A stretch of 64,000 nt of DNA, from the NCBI GenBank assembly GCA_045635745.1, contig JAZTWG010000018.1:124001-188000 (forward strand), given 5' to 3'. The DNA is from SIG78 sp045635745. Lineage in GTDB: Bacteria > Verrucomicrobiota > Lentisphaeria > Victivallales > Victivallaceae. The translations under genes and the position numbers were made by a program. The notes below the pieces were generated by a model that was not told where the DNA came from, searched no databases, and worked only from the letters and a program-made list of their open reading frames with translations. Shown here one piece after another: positions 16,181 through 25,150 of this stretch (position 1 is the first letter of the stretch; every line of letters begins with the position of its first letter).

Positions 16181-16193
16181 TTTGCTTGCGACC

Positions 16194-16679
16194 TCACAAA
16201 TTGCGATCGCCGCGCATAGCCCGGAGGGCGTCGAGGTTGTCCTGACGGCTGCGTAAAGTTTCGCGCTTGTCTTCGTGACTTTTCCCTTTGCAGAGGGCGA
16301 TAGCCACTTTGATCAGACCATGTTTGAGATACATGCGTAAAGGCACGATGGTGCAGCCTTTTTCCTTGACCTGAATAGCGAGTTTGAGCAATTCTTTTTT
16401 GTGCAGCAATAAACGTCTGCGGCGGCGCGTATCGTGATTGAAACGGTTGCCGTGATCATATCCTGCAATGTGAGCATTGACCAGAAAAGCGCTGCCCTGA
16501 CTCATATCGACATATGCTTCGGAAAGGGTCACGGTTCTTGCGCGGCAGCTTTTCACTTCGGTACCGGCAAGCTGAATGCCCGCTTCGTACTGCTCCAAAA
16601 CTATATAGTCGTGCAGGGCCTTGCGATTATTAGTCAGCAGCCCATCATTGGGTTCATTGTTTTTTTTGTTTCCGGCCAT
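16194..16679 (-). CDS. smpB: SsrA-binding protein SmpB
   Basis: This partner of tmRNA in ribosome rescue is 161 residues long, the usual size. The family core is clear: NRKALHDYIVLEQYEAGIQL, LAGTEVKSCR, EAYV, the NAHIAGYDHGN segment and the basic tail KGKSHEDKRETLR. A slightly extended, Asn-rich N-terminus precedes it. Its start overlaps the dnaJ stop (TGATG), so translation is coupled. No tmRNA gene (ssrA) is recognisable beside it; downstream lies the tandem repeat array and no obvious terminator. Confidence 0.95.
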   Translation of the reverse strand: MAGNKKNNEPNDGLLTNNRKALHDYIVLEQYEAGIQLAGTEVKSCRARTVTLSEAYVDMSQGSAFLVNAHIAGYDHGNRFNHDTRRRRRLLLHKKELLKLAIQVKEKGCTIVPLRMYLKHGLIKVAIALCKGKSHEDKRETLRSRQDNLDALRAMRGDRNL

Positions 16680-17845
16680 CAGTTTTTCCCCAGAAATGCT
16701 CCGGCGGTTTTGCGGAATGCTTCAGCTTGCGGATAATTTTTTTCCGCAAGATTTTTTTGCAGTTCTTCCAACTGTTTCCGGGTGGAGCTGTCCAGATTTA
16801 CCGGAGTTTCGACTTGCAAGCGTACGTGCAGATCGCCGCGGGAGCCGCCGCGCAAAGCAGGCATGCCCTTGCCTTTGATACGCAAAACGGCACCGCTCTG
16901 GGTTCCGGCTTCCACCTTCATTCTGGTCATACCGGAAACGGTGGGGACTTCGACCACACCGCCGAGCATGGCGGTAAATGGATCGATGAACAACCGGCAA
17001 TACAAATCGACACCATCGCGTTCAAAAATATTGCTTTCGCGCACATGAATAACCACATAAAGATCACCGGGCTGACCGCCGCGCAAACCGCCCTCGCCCT
17101 CGCCGGAGACGCGCAAACGGTCGCCATTATCCACCCCGGGGGGGATTCTGACCGGCAGCTTTTTGCTGACCTGCTGACGGCCGGTTCCGCGACATCCGGA
17201 ACACGGTTTATCAATGACAACCCCGGTACCGCGGCAGCTTGGACACGGCTGCTGCATGGCAAAAAATCCCTGCGAAACAGTCACCTGACCGCTGCCGCCG
17301 CAACGGGTACAGGTCTTCTTGGCAGTACCCGGCGCACAGCCGCTGCCGGAACAGGTGGGACAATCATTTTCTTTGGAAACAGATATTTCCCGCGTAGCTC
17401 CGAAAACGGCATCTTCAAACGAAATTTCTATATCACAACGCAAATCGTTACCCTTTACCGGGGCATTGGGATCGCGGCGCCGGCTGCGGCCGCCGCCGAA
17501 AAGATCTTCAAAACTGAAACTGCCGCCGCTGCCGCCGCCGAAAAACTGGCTGAATATATCCATGGGGTCGCGGAAACCACCGCCTCCGCCGCCGAAACCG
17601 CCGAAAACCTGCCCGCCAGTGGAGGTAAAAGCCTCGTGCCCCAGCTGATCATAACGCTGACGCTTTGAGGTATCGCTCAAGACTTCGTAAGCATTGGAGA
17701 TCTCTTTGAATTTTTCCTCCGCGGCGGTATCACCGGGATTGCGGTCGGGGTGATATTTGATCGCCAGCTTGCGATAAGCTTTTTTGATTTCTTCAGCAGT
17801 AGCGTTTTTGGCTACGCCGAGTATTTCATAAAAATCTTTACTCAT
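16679..17845 (-). CDS. dnaJ: Chaperone protein DnaJ
   Basis: This Hsp40 co-chaperone stimulates DnaK ATPase. The 388 residues carry a J domain with the HPD motif (YHPDRNPGD), a Gly/Phe-rich linker (FGGFGGGGGGF), four zinc-binding repeats (CPTCSGSGC, CTRCGGSGQ, CPSCRGTGV, CSGCRGTGR) and the C-terminal substrate-binding domain. It is a complete type I DnaJ. It starts 11 bases after grpE with GGAG upstream. dnaK itself is not in the window. Confidence 0.97.
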   Translation of the reverse strand: MSKDFYEILGVAKNATAEEIKKAYRKLAIKYHPDRNPGDTAAEEKFKEISNAYEVLSDTSKRQRYDQLGHEAFTSTGGQVFGGFGGGGGGFRDPMDIFSQFFGGGSGGSFSFEDLFGGGRSRRRDPNAPVKGNDLRCDIEISFEDAVFGATREISVSKENDCPTCSGSGCAPGTAKKTCTRCGGSGQVTVSQGFFAMQQPCPSCRGTGVVIDKPCSGCRGTGRQQVSKKLPVRIPPGVDNGDRLRVSGEGEGGLRGGQPGDLYVVIHVRESNIFERDGVDLYCRLFIDPFTAMLGGVVEVPTVSGMTRMKVEAGTQSGAVLRIKGKGMPALRGGSRGDLHVRLQVETPVNLDSSTRKQLEELQKNLAEKNYPQAEAFRKTAGAFLGKN

Positions 17846-17856
17846 TGCCCTACTCC

Positions 17857-18507
17857 TTACTGCACGTTTTCTTCCCCGGATTTTTCAGTTTCCGGAGCAT
17901 CGGCAACATCTTTAACCGGCCCGCTGGAAACGATCACCCGGGCAGGCCGCAGCAGACGGTCGCCCATCTTGTAACCACAGTTCCACTGCTTGATAATAAT
18001 GCCTTCGGCAGCATCCGGATTGTTTTCGTAAGCCACGGCATCGTGCCACATGGGGTCGAATTCAGCCCCGATGGCATCAAACCGCTGCACTCCCAGCTCG
18101 TCGATAGTTTTACCGTATTGAGCAAGGATCATTTCCAAACCTTGCTTGAGCGCCGCAACATTATCGCTGGTTTCGGCGGCTTTCATCGCCATTTCAAACA
18201 AATCGAAAACCTGCAGAAAGGGTGTGACAGTTTCCACCAGACCGATGCGGCGGGCATCGCTGACTTCGCGCGCCATACGCTTGCGGTAGTTCTGATAATC
18301 GGCTTCTTTACGCAAAAGCTGATCTTTGAGATCAGCAACTTCGGCCTGCAGAACGGCTTCCGGCGAAAGCTCCACCGTGGGCTCTGCGGCCTTTTCTTCG
18401 GCAATCTCGCCGGCATCCTGCCACTCGCCGGCAGCGGAAGCTTCCGGAACGGCATTTTCAGAAGTCTGCGGCTGTGCCTGTACTTTTTCCTGTTCTTCGT
18501 TACTCAT
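17857..18507 (-). CDS. grpE: Nucleotide exchange factor GrpE
   Basis: GrpE releases ADP from DnaK. The 216 residues start with an acidic, Ala/Glu-rich tail, then a long helix (LKDQLLRKEADYQNYRKRM) and the C-terminal beta domain with FDPMWHDAVAYE and the GYKMGDRLLRPARVIVSSG signature. ATG follows GGAG at 6 bases. It heads the grpE-dnaJ-smpB operon. No CIRCE heat-shock operator (TTAGCACTC inverted repeat) is visible upstream. Confidence 0.95.
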   Translation of the reverse strand: MSNEEQEKVQAQPQTSENAVPEASAAGEWQDAGEIAEEKAAEPTVELSPEAVLQAEVADLKDQLLRKEADYQNYRKRMAREVSDARRIGLVETVTPFLQVFDLFEMAMKAAETSDNVAALKQGLEMILAQYGKTIDELGVQRFDAIGAEFDPMWHDAVAYENNPDAAEGIIIKQWNCGYKMGDRLLRPARVIVSSGPVKDVADAPETEKSGEENVQ

Positions 18508-18573
18508 ATTGTATCTCCATAAAAAAATTTATTCTGCAATCAAAAATGTTGTAAAAACATTTTTTGTATAGAA

Positions 18574-18598
18574 AAAATGGCTGTTGCCCAGCCATTTT
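18574..18598 (-). terminator. Terminator of the lptB end of the envelope operon
   Basis: AAAATGGCT (18574-18582) / AGCCATTTT (18590-18598), 9 bp perfect. On the minus strand it ends in TTTTTTC, 25 bases after the lptB stop. A second A/T-rich hairpin lies at 18541-18566. Confidence 0.75.
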
Positions 18599-18622
18599 GA
18601 AAAATCCAAGCTGTTGCGTTTT

Positions 18623-19390
18623 TTACATGGCAAAACTCGGCCCCAGATAGACTTCGCGGGCATCTTCGCTGTTAACGAGATAATCACTGGAGCCTTCCAG
18701 CATCACTTCGCCGCGCACCATCAGATACGCACGATCCACTACCGAAAGCGTTTCGCGCACGCTGTGGTCAGTAATCAGAATACCCATATTGCGTTCGCGC
18801 TGCAGTTTGCGGATGATCTGCTGAACTTCATAGACCGCCTTGGGGTCAACGCCGCTGAACGGCTCGTCAAGCATCAGAAATGACGGATTGGTCACCAGCG
18901 CCCGGGTGATCTCCAGACGACGGCGTTCACCGCCGGAAAGAGTCATAGCTTTCTGCCGCGCCAAATGAGTAAGACTCAAATCCTCCAACAGTTGTTCGCA
19001 GCGCTCTTTGCGCTCTTTGCGGCTGATCGCCAGCGTCTCCAATATTGCCATAATATTTTCTTCAACTGTCAACTTGCGGAAGATCGATGGCTCCTGCGCC
19101 AGATAGCCCATCCCCATCCGGGAGCGTTTGTACATCGGTACATGAGTTATATCATATTTGCGGAAACTCAACATACCACTGTCGGGCTTAACCAGCCCCA
19201 TAACCATATAAAAACTGGTGGTTTTGCCCGCACCATTGGGCCCCAGCAGACCGACAACTTCACCGGCATGCACATTCAAAGATACACCTTTGACCACACA
19301 ACGCCCGCGATAACTCTTCACCAGGTTGTCCGCCTGAATAAGCAGTTCGCCGTTTTCCACCGTTTTGATTGTATTTTCTGTATCGCTCAT
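18623..19390 (-). CDS. lptB: LPS export ABC transporter ATP-binding protein LptB
   Basis: This ATPase of the LptB2FG complex extracts lipopolysaccharide from the inner membrane. The 255 residues show Walker A (GPNGAGKTT), the Q-loop YLAQEPSIFR, the signature LSGGE, Walker B (LMLDEPFSG) and the H-loop ITDHS. QEPSIFRKLTVEENI is characteristic of LptB against other ABC ATPases. It lies 97 bases after the giant LptA-like gene. The permeases lptF and lptG are not in the window. Confidence 0.95.
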   Translation of the reverse strand: MSDTENTIKTVENGELLIQADNLVKSYRGRCVVKGVSLNVHAGEVVGLLGPNGAGKTTSFYMVMGLVKPDSGMLSFRKYDITHVPMYKRSRMGMGYLAQEPSIFRKLTVEENIMAILETLAISRKERKERCEQLLEDLSLTHLARQKAMTLSGGERRRLEITRALVTNPSFLMLDEPFSGVDPKAVYEVQQIIRKLQRERNMGILITDHSVRETLSVVDRAYLMVRGEVMLEGSSDYLVNSEDAREVYLGPSFAM

Positions 19391-19487
19391 ATTGGTTTTT
19401 TCCCGAATTTTTTATCAGCAGGGAATATACACCCCAAATGGTCTTTTTTCCAATTTTTTTATGCTTTTTCCGCGCAGCAGCACAACT

Positions 19488-21890
19488 TTATAACCCCATA
19501 TCGTTCAAGCGGGTCAGCACATCGCCGTTTTCCACATAAAGTTCTTCGCTGTCAAGGTCGATCATCACGCGGTCACCGATCATACCGCTGTCAGCGGTCA
19601 GCGCTTGCGGACGACCCGGCGGATCACAGGTCATGACAACTTTGCGTTCTTTGACCGTATAAACACCTTTATCGCCCCGGGCACGCTGAATTTCGCCGGT
19701 AGGCAGCGTGCGGAAAATTCTGACATCCTTATTGGCAACGACTTTTATCAGTTCACGATCTTCGCCGATCGCCAGACGGTCCGGAAATTCATCGCGCTGT
19801 TTATAAGTATTCAGCGGCGGTACCGGCTGTGCGGTTTTTCCGGCAATCAAATGCAAGTGGCCACACTCCAGCTTGACTGCACTGTCTCGAATCACCACTT
19901 CATCGTAGAAATCGGCCACATTGGTTATCAGATCCATTTCGCCGCGTTCTGCATCCAGCGTAGTAGTGCCATCGGCAGATTTGCCCAGAAGCGTGGAACT
20001 CTTTTTGCCGGCATCTTTGCCGGGTTTACTCTGCAAGCGCACCTTTTTGCGGGCAAATATTTTTTCTATTTCCACCTTGCCGGGAATGACTTTATCTCCC
20101 AGCCGGACATCAAGTTCGCCGGTGGAAAGTATGCCGCTGGCATCTTCGGCCTGCACATTGCCGACCGCCAGAGCACGGACGGGCTGTTTACGCGTTTTGG
20201 CATCTTTCGCACTTTTTCTGCCATCATCAGCAAGATCGATATCAAGTTTGTCGCTATCCAGCTTCATGCCTCTGCCGCGTACTGCAACATTGCCATCGAA
20301 CGCCAGTTTGTTGCCGCCGTAATTGAGGTCGGCACGCCGGGAATTGACCGTGACTCTTTCTCCGGCGGCACCGGTACTGTTTTTGAGCGCGCCAACCGTT
20401 GCCCCGGCCAGCGTGATCTGACTGGAACGGTTGATGATCATGCGTTCATGAGCAATATTGTAACGCATTTCGCCGCCGCTGATCACATCGTCGCCGCGCC
20501 GGATGACCGGTTTATTTTCCAGATGTATTTCTTCGGAGCGGGCGTTGTAAGTCATGCGGCCGGCACGGGCGCTTTCGGCCACACCATTGTTATTGCGTTT
20601 GTAAAACACATTGCCATCGGCAACCGATTTTTCCGGACGTTTACCGGCAGAAGTGCCGGCTGCTGAGTTACCGGATTTCCCGGCAACGTGGTCGGCCAAC
20701 GTAATTTCAATGCGATCAGCTTTCAGTTCGGACTTATCCGAAGGAGAATTAAACCGGGCATTGCCGATCAAGCGTATGAGATTTTCCGGATAATTCCAGT
20801 CTGCATAGTCGCTGTGGACCAGATCCGGCTGGGCTCCGGCAGATTTTTCACGCTGAAACCGGAAAAAACACTTATCAAAAAATCTGATTATCTTTTTATC
20901 CGGCAATATTACGATGCGTTCCGCCTCGGCTTTATCGTTGCCCCGCATAAGTTTAGGACGCGATCCGGTCATTTCGATCATATCCTGCACGGCGTTGTAG
21001 ACCATGAGATCCGCGCTGGCGCTCTGTTCGCCATCAGCGGCTTCGTCGTCAGTGAGTTTGCGTACTGCATGCACCTTGCCGATAAACCGGGCTGTCCGCA
21101 GTTTCTGATCTTTATTCTGTGCAGTGTTGCTCTTTTGGGCCGCACTTTTGCTGCCGGCAGGAGCCGCACCGAATTCGATTTCCAGCTTGTCCGAAGTTAT
21201 CGTACCGGCCGGATCAAACACCCGTACATGCCCGGAAAGAGTTATGCGGTTGTTGCGGGTATCGATCAGCATTTCGTCGCAATAAGCCAGCGTGCTGGTT
21301 ATCTTGCTTTTACCAGTTTCAGAACGCTTACCCTGATCCATGGCGCTCAACGGCGAAGCTATGGAACGGCCGCCGGAATTACGCAAAACGATTTCCACAT
21401 TGCTCAAAATCTTGATAACGTGCCGGTTGAAGTCAGCAGTGAACCCCACTCCGTTCAAATCCAGCATGGGCGAACGCATAAAGACCTTTTCGCTGCCGCT
21501 GGCGCTGCGCTGAGCCTGATCGAACATTGCCGACGGCGTAACAACAACTCCGGCGCTGTAAGAGCGTTTGCGCCAGAATTCCTGAACTGTTTCAAGCGGA
21601 GAATTGAGTTTATACACCTCGGATTTATTATCAGCCTGGGCGATAGTTTCCACAGAAACACCTTTCTGCACGGAGTCGATCATCGGCCAGACGGTATCGA
21701 TCAATTTGCCCCGCATGGTCATAGAACGGCTGCGCAGAAAGTATTCCAACTGCTGATTCTTATAAAACGGCATCCGCGCCGCACCGGTGCGTACATTGCT
21801 GAATGCACCAATATTCCGGGGCGCGGCGTCCAGCATTGCCGGAACGCTGCCCAGAAGAATCACAATCAGGATTGCAGAGAGTTTTTTCAT
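19488..21890 (-). CDS. Giant LptA/OstA-like LPS transport protein
   Basis: The 800-residue periplasmic protein has a signal peptide (residues 1-~22, ending LDAA). It contains many repeats of the OstA/LptA beta-jellyroll pattern, each reading as an unmasked strand such as ITSDKLEIEF, LKADRIEITLA, GRMTYNARSEEIHLEN, LDSDKLDIDLA or LSTGELDVRLG. The N-terminal part (FYKNQQLEYFLRSRSMTM) resembles LptC. Ordinary LptA is ~180 residues, so this is several times longer, consistent with one protein spanning the periplasm or fusing LptC and LptA functions. Low-complexity Ser/Lys/Gly linkers join the repeats. It overlaps the kdsC stop (TAATG) and precedes lptB. Confidence 0.82.
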   Translation of the reverse strand: MKKLSAILIVILLGSVPAMLDAAPRNIGAFSNVRTGAARMPFYKNQQLEYFLRSRSMTMRGKLIDTVWPMIDSVQKGVSVETIAQADNKSEVYKLNSPLETVQEFWRKRSYSAGVVVTPSAMFDQAQRSASGSEKVFMRSPMLDLNGVGFTADFNRHVIKILSNVEIVLRNSGGRSIASPLSAMDQGKRSETGKSKITSTLAYCDEMLIDTRNNRITLSGHVRVFDPAGTITSDKLEIEFGAAPAGSKSAAQKSNTAQNKDQKLRTARFIGKVHAVRKLTDDEAADGEQSASADLMVYNAVQDMIEMTGSRPKLMRGNDKAEAERIVILPDKKIIRFFDKCFFRFQREKSAGAQPDLVHSDYADWNYPENLIRLIGNARFNSPSDKSELKADRIEITLADHVAGKSGNSAAGTSAGKRPEKSVADGNVFYKRNNNGVAESARAGRMTYNARSEEIHLENKPVIRRGDDVISGGEMRYNIAHERMIINRSSQITLAGATVGALKNSTGAAGERVTVNSRRADLNYGGNKLAFDGNVAVRGRGMKLDSDKLDIDLADDGRKSAKDAKTRKQPVRALAVGNVQAEDASGILSTGELDVRLGDKVIPGKVEIEKIFARKKVRLQSKPGKDAGKKSSTLLGKSADGTTTLDAERGEMDLITNVADFYDEVVIRDSAVKLECGHLHLIAGKTAQPVPPLNTYKQRDEFPDRLAIGEDRELIKVVANKDVRIFRTLPTGEIQRARGDKGVYTVKERKVVMTCDPPGRPQALTADSGMIGDRVMIDLDSEELYVENGDVLTRLNDMGL

Positions 21891-22435
21891 TAAAATTTAT
21901 AATCCTCAAGTCCGTAACGCGCCATGACGTCGCGCCATTTGCCGCTTTCAATCAAAAGCCGGTCGATCACTTCGCGCACCGCGCCCTGACCGCCATTGTG
22001 CTGTGTGCGGACATCCGCAGCTGTATCCATATAGCAGGGGGCATCGGCAACGGTGGCCGCGATTCCGGCCACCCGCATCACCGGCAGATCGATGGTATCA
22101 TCACCCATATACAAAACTTCATCGGCTTGCAGCTTTTGTTCAGCAAGCAATTCTTCGAAAGCTTCGAGCTTGTTTTTTTTGCCTTCGTAGACAAAACTTA
22201 AACCCAATTCTTCGGCGCGACGGTTGTTGGCGGCACTCTTTCTGCCTGAAAGCACGCCCACAAGCAATCCGGCACGCATGGCAAGCTTTATGCCGTGTCC
22301 ATCGCGTACATGAAAGAACTTGATCTCTTCGGGAGAACCGGTGCCGTAGCCTATTCTGCCATCGGTCAATATGCCGTCGATATCCAGCACTACCGCCCGG
22401 ATCTTCTGCCAACGATCTGCTGCTATATTATCCAT
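21890..22435 (-). CDS. kdsC: 3-deoxy-D-manno-octulosonate 8-phosphate phosphatase KdsC
   Basis: This HAD phosphatase converts Kdo-8-phosphate to Kdo. Motif I is LDIDGILTDG (Asp18, Asp20), motif II LSGRKS, motif III has the lysine in NKLEAF, and motif IV is YMGDDTIDLPVM. The short C1-type cap and the GGQGAVREVID tail are typical. ATG at 22435 is chosen; an in-frame TTG at 22456 would add 7 residues that the family lacks. It is tightly packed between kdsA and the LptA-like gene. Confidence 0.95.
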   Translation of the reverse strand: MDNIAADRWQKIRAVVLDIDGILTDGRIGYGTGSPEEIKFFHVRDGHGIKLAMRAGLLVGVLSGRKSAANNRRAEELGLSFVYEGKKNKLEAFEELLAEQKLQADEVLYMGDDTIDLPVMRVAGIAATVADAPCYMDTAADVRTQHNGGQGAVREVIDRLLIESGKWRDVMARYGLEDYKF

Positions 22436-22458
22436 GTGCTTCAAACTGCCCCGCAAAA

Positions 22459-23274
22459 TTAAAATCCGAGATCATGAATAGCTTTGACTTCAGTCAGCAG
22501 CTCTTCGGTCAGCTTGAAATCCAGCGAGTTCGGCCCGTCGGAAAATGCCTTGGCCGGATTGGGGTGTATCTCGCAGAACAATGCGTCGATACCGATCGCC
22601 GCTGCCGCACGGGCCAGCGGACGCACAAATTCACGCTGACCGCCGGAAGCATTTCCCAGCCCGCCGGGCAGCTGCACCGAATGAGTGGCATCAAAAACCA
22701 CCGGCACACCCAAACCGCGCATGGTCGGCAAACTGCGCATATCAACCACCAGATTGTGATAACCGAAACTGCTGCCGCGTTCGCAAAGCATGACTTTATC
22801 ATTGCCCACGGCACGGACTTTATCGACCGCACCTTTCATATCTTCCGGCGCCATAAACTGCCCCTTTTTGATATTGATGACTTTGCCGGTACGGCCGGCA
22901 GCCTGCAGCAAATCGGTCTGACGACAGAGAAAAGCCGGGATCTGAAGTATATCGGCTACTGCGGCGGCCTTTTCGACTTCCACTGTTTCATGCACATCGG
23001 TCACCACCGGCACGTTGAAGCGTTTTTTGACTTCAGCAAGAAATTCCAGACCTTTTTCCATGCCCGGACCGCGCACCGAACCCGCCGCGGAGCGGTTGGC
23101 TTTATCATAAGAAGCCTTGAAGACATATCCGATATCCAGTCTGGCGCAAAGTCCGGTCAGAAACTCCGCCACTTCCAGACAAGTTTCCATACTTTCGGCC
23201 ATACACGGCCCGCCCAGCAACACGAGTCTGCCACTTCCGATCGTTACATTATCATTGACTTTTACTGCATTCAT
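22459..23274 (-). CDS. kdsA: Kdo-8-phosphate synthase KdsA (metal-dependent type)
   Basis: It condenses phosphoenolpyruvate with arabinose-5-phosphate to make Kdo-8-phosphate. The 271 residues show the DAHP-synthase-like barrel: KASYDKANRS, TDVHE, QIPAFLCRQTDLL and FDATHSVQLPGG. Cys24 in GGPCMAES replaces the asparagine found in the metal-independent E. coli enzyme, so this should be the metal-dependent class. AGG lies 7 bases before ATG. It forms a kdsB-kdsA-kdsC set. Confidence 0.96.
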   Translation of the reverse strand: MNAVKVNDNVTIGSGRLVLLGGPCMAESMETCLEVAEFLTGLCARLDIGYVFKASYDKANRSAAGSVRGPGMEKGLEFLAEVKKRFNVPVVTDVHETVEVEKAAAVADILQIPAFLCRQTDLLQAAGRTGKVINIKKGQFMAPEDMKGAVDKVRAVGNDKVMLCERGSSFGYHNLVVDMRSLPTMRGLGVPVVFDATHSVQLPGGLGNASGGQREFVRPLARAAAAIGIDALFCEIHPNPAKAFSDGPNSLDFKLTEELLTEVKAIHDLGF

Positions 23275-23282
23275 TTTTTACC

Positions 23283-24026
23283 TCACATATTTTTTAATTT
23301 TTCTATGAGTTTGGCTTCGGCACGCACCAGATCTTCGGGGGTATCCACGCCGACACTTTCCAGATCGGTTATCAGAACCTGAATGGAGATATCATTTTCC
23401 AACGCACGGAGCTGTTCGAGTTTTTCACAATTTTCCAGTTTGCCGGCATCCATGGCCACAAATCTTTCCAACACATCGCGGCGGTATGCGTAGATTCCCC
23501 AATGCAGATATACGCTCATATCTTCCCCGCCACTGCGCAGAAACGGAATCATCGAGCGGCTGAAATAAAGTGCTCTGCCGGAATTGCTTTTCACCAGTTT
23601 GACTTTGTTGGGATTATCCAATTCTTCGCGGGAGCCTTCCACTCCGATCGTAGCCATTTCCGGCGCATCACTCTGCAGCATGCGGTCGATCAGGCTGTTG
23701 ATCGCTTCGGTCGGCAGCAGAGGCTCATCGCCCTGCACGTTGATTACTACATCGGCCTCGATCCCTTTGAGTGCAGCGGCGATCCGGTCGGTACCCGAGG
23801 GCAATTCAGGATCAGTCATCACCGCAGTTGCGCCGAACGCGGTACAAGCATCGATCACCCGCTGATTATCAGCGGCAATCAGGCAAATATCGGCCTTGCT
23901 GGCCGAAGCGCGTTCATAAACATGCTGGATCATGGGTTTGCCTGCCAGCGGAGCAAGCACCTTCCCGGGAAAACGGGAACTGCCATAACGGGCGGGAATA
24001 ACAACTGCAGTGCGGAGTTTGGCCAT
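23283..24026 (-). CDS. kdsB: CMP-Kdo synthetase KdsB
   Basis: It activates Kdo by transfer to CMP before incorporation into lipid A. The 247 residues carry the nucleotide-binding start VIPARYGSSRFPGK, the loop ELPSGTDRIA, INVQGDEPLLP and the C-terminal HWGIYAYRRDVL, with LEQLRALEND before the end. The family length is ~245-250. kdsA starts 8 bases after it. Confidence 0.96.
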   Translation of the reverse strand: MAKLRTAVVIPARYGSSRFPGKVLAPLAGKPMIQHVYERASASKADICLIAADNQRVIDACTAFGATAVMTDPELPSGTDRIAAALKGIEADVVINVQGDEPLLPTEAINSLIDRMLQSDAPEMATIGVEGSREELDNPNKVKLVKSNSGRALYFSRSMIPFLRSGGEDMSVYLHWGIYAYRRDVLERFVAMDAGKLENCEKLEQLRALENDISIQVLITDLESVGVDTPEDLVRAEAKLIEKLKNM

Positions 24027-24075
24027 TTTTTACACCTCTTGAATAATACAATATTCCGCTTTTAAAAAAGCAGAT

Positions 24076-24552
24076 TCAATTCTTTGCTTTGCGCCGCAGA
24101 TCTGTGCCGCGCAAAGTTTTCAGATAACTATCTAATTCAAGCTCAACGGCTTGAGAAAATGCTTTGCCTGCCATGCAGTGTTCAAGCTGGATATTGAGTT
24201 TGGCAAGCGCATCTTTCATTTCACGGCATTGCCGGGGAGTCATACGTTTGCCGTATTTATGCATGTAACCGGCCATCCGGTCAAGACTGCGGCAGATCAG
24301 CGCGGCTTCCGATCCGGCGGGTTTACCAAGTTTGCCGGCTGCATGACGGGCACTCCCGCGGACATGGTCGAATTGCTCAATGACTTCCTGCTGGGCAACT
24401 TGCTCCACCCACATGCTTTCGATCCGCAAATGCCACGGCAGCCACACGATCAGAAAGCACTCCGATACCACGATGATAAAAAAGAGAAAAAAAGCCAACA
24501 GCATCATGTAGTCTTTTTTGAACTTGACTGATTGCAGTATTTTCTGCGACAT
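24076..24552 (-). CDS. Single-pass membrane protein of unknown function
   Basis: This 158-residue protein has a short basic cytoplasmic start (MSQKILQSVKFKKDY), one membrane helix (MMLLAFFLFFIIVVSECFLI) and a helical, charged ~120-residue region that should lie in the periplasm. The upstream frame extension is discarded: ATG at 24552 has GGGAG before it. It starts 4 bases after maf and precedes kdsB by 49 bases. No family is recognised. The position inside the envelope operon suggests a cell-surface role, which is an inference only. Confidence 0.7.
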   Translation of the reverse strand: MSQKILQSVKFKKDYMMLLAFFLFFIIVVSECFLIVWLPWHLRIESMWVEQVAQQEVIEQFDHVRGSARHAAGKLGKPAGSEAALICRSLDRMAGYMHKYGKRMTPRQCREMKDALAKLNIQLEHCMAGKAFSQAVELELDSYLKTLRGTDLRRKAKN

Positions 24553-24556
24553 TATG

Positions 24557-25150
24557 TTATTGCTCCCGTCTGAATTCCGACCAATCCACGGCCTCCCGCT
24601 GCAAGCACTCCTGAAGCGCCGCCACCGGCAGACCTGTAATATTTTCCAGCTCGCCTTCAATCGATTCTACGAGCATATTTCCACATTCCTGTATAGCATA
24701 AGCGCCGGCCTTGTCCAGCACCGGCACTTGGGCTAAGTATTCATCTATTGTGCGGTCATCAAGTTCACGGAATCTGACTTGCGATACCGCAACAAAATCA
24801 ATTTTACGATTACCGGAAAGCTGCCGGAGCGATACTGCGGTCAGGCATTCATGCCGACTTCCGGAAAATTTCCGCAGAAAACTCCGCGCTTCGCTCAAAT
24901 CGCGGGGTTTACCGTAAATTACTCCTTCGAACACAATAACCGTATCTGCCCCCAGCACCCAATCTTCCGGATGACGGCGGGCAACAGCTTCGGCTTTTCG
25001 GGCAGCATTGACTGCCACTGTCTCCTCGGGCTGCAGTCCGGAATCACTGCCAAGCTCTTCAACTTCTGCAGATTCCACTGTAAATTCAGCGGCAACCCGT
25101 TTCAGCAGCTCTTTTCGCCGGGGTGATTCAGACGCCAGAAACAAACGCAT
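24557..25150 (-). CDS. maf: Maf-family nucleoside triphosphate pyrophosphatase
   Basis: Maf hydrolyses non-canonical or excess nucleoside triphosphates (dTTP/UTP or modified nucleotides). The 197 residues start LFLASESPRRKELL and contain LGADTVIVFEG, GKPRD, the conserved KAGAYAIQ(EC) and VESIEGELENITGLP. The DKAGAYAIQ core matches the dTTP/UTP subgroup (YhdE). It overlaps the amaP gene by 23 bases. Confidence 0.93.
   Translation of the reverse strand: MRLFLASESPRRKELLKRVAAEFTVESAEVEELGSDSGLQPEETVAVNAARKAEAVARRHPEDWVLGADTVIVFEGVIYGKPRDLSEARSFLRKFSGSRHECLTAVSLRQLSGNRKIDFVAVSQVRFRELDDRTIDEYLAQVPVLDKAGAYAIQECGNMLVESIEGELENITGLPVAALQECLQREAVDWSEFRREQ

Noticed and set aside
15691..16193. A tmRNA gene next to smpB
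   Set aside because: No tRNA-like ends, no tag reading frame, and the region is a tandem repeat.
15405..16245. Three long overlapping open frames across the repeat region (176, 196 and 184 codons)
   Set aside because: They arise because the tandem units are free of stops; they have no ribosome-binding site, and the same peptide words appear shifted from one frame to another between units.
18508..18622. A CIRCE heat-shock operator upstream of grpE
   Set aside because: No TTAGCACTC inverted repeat is visible.
20688..21893. A 401-codon frame antisense to the LptA-like gene
   Set aside because: No ribosome-binding site or family features; a shadow of the real gene.
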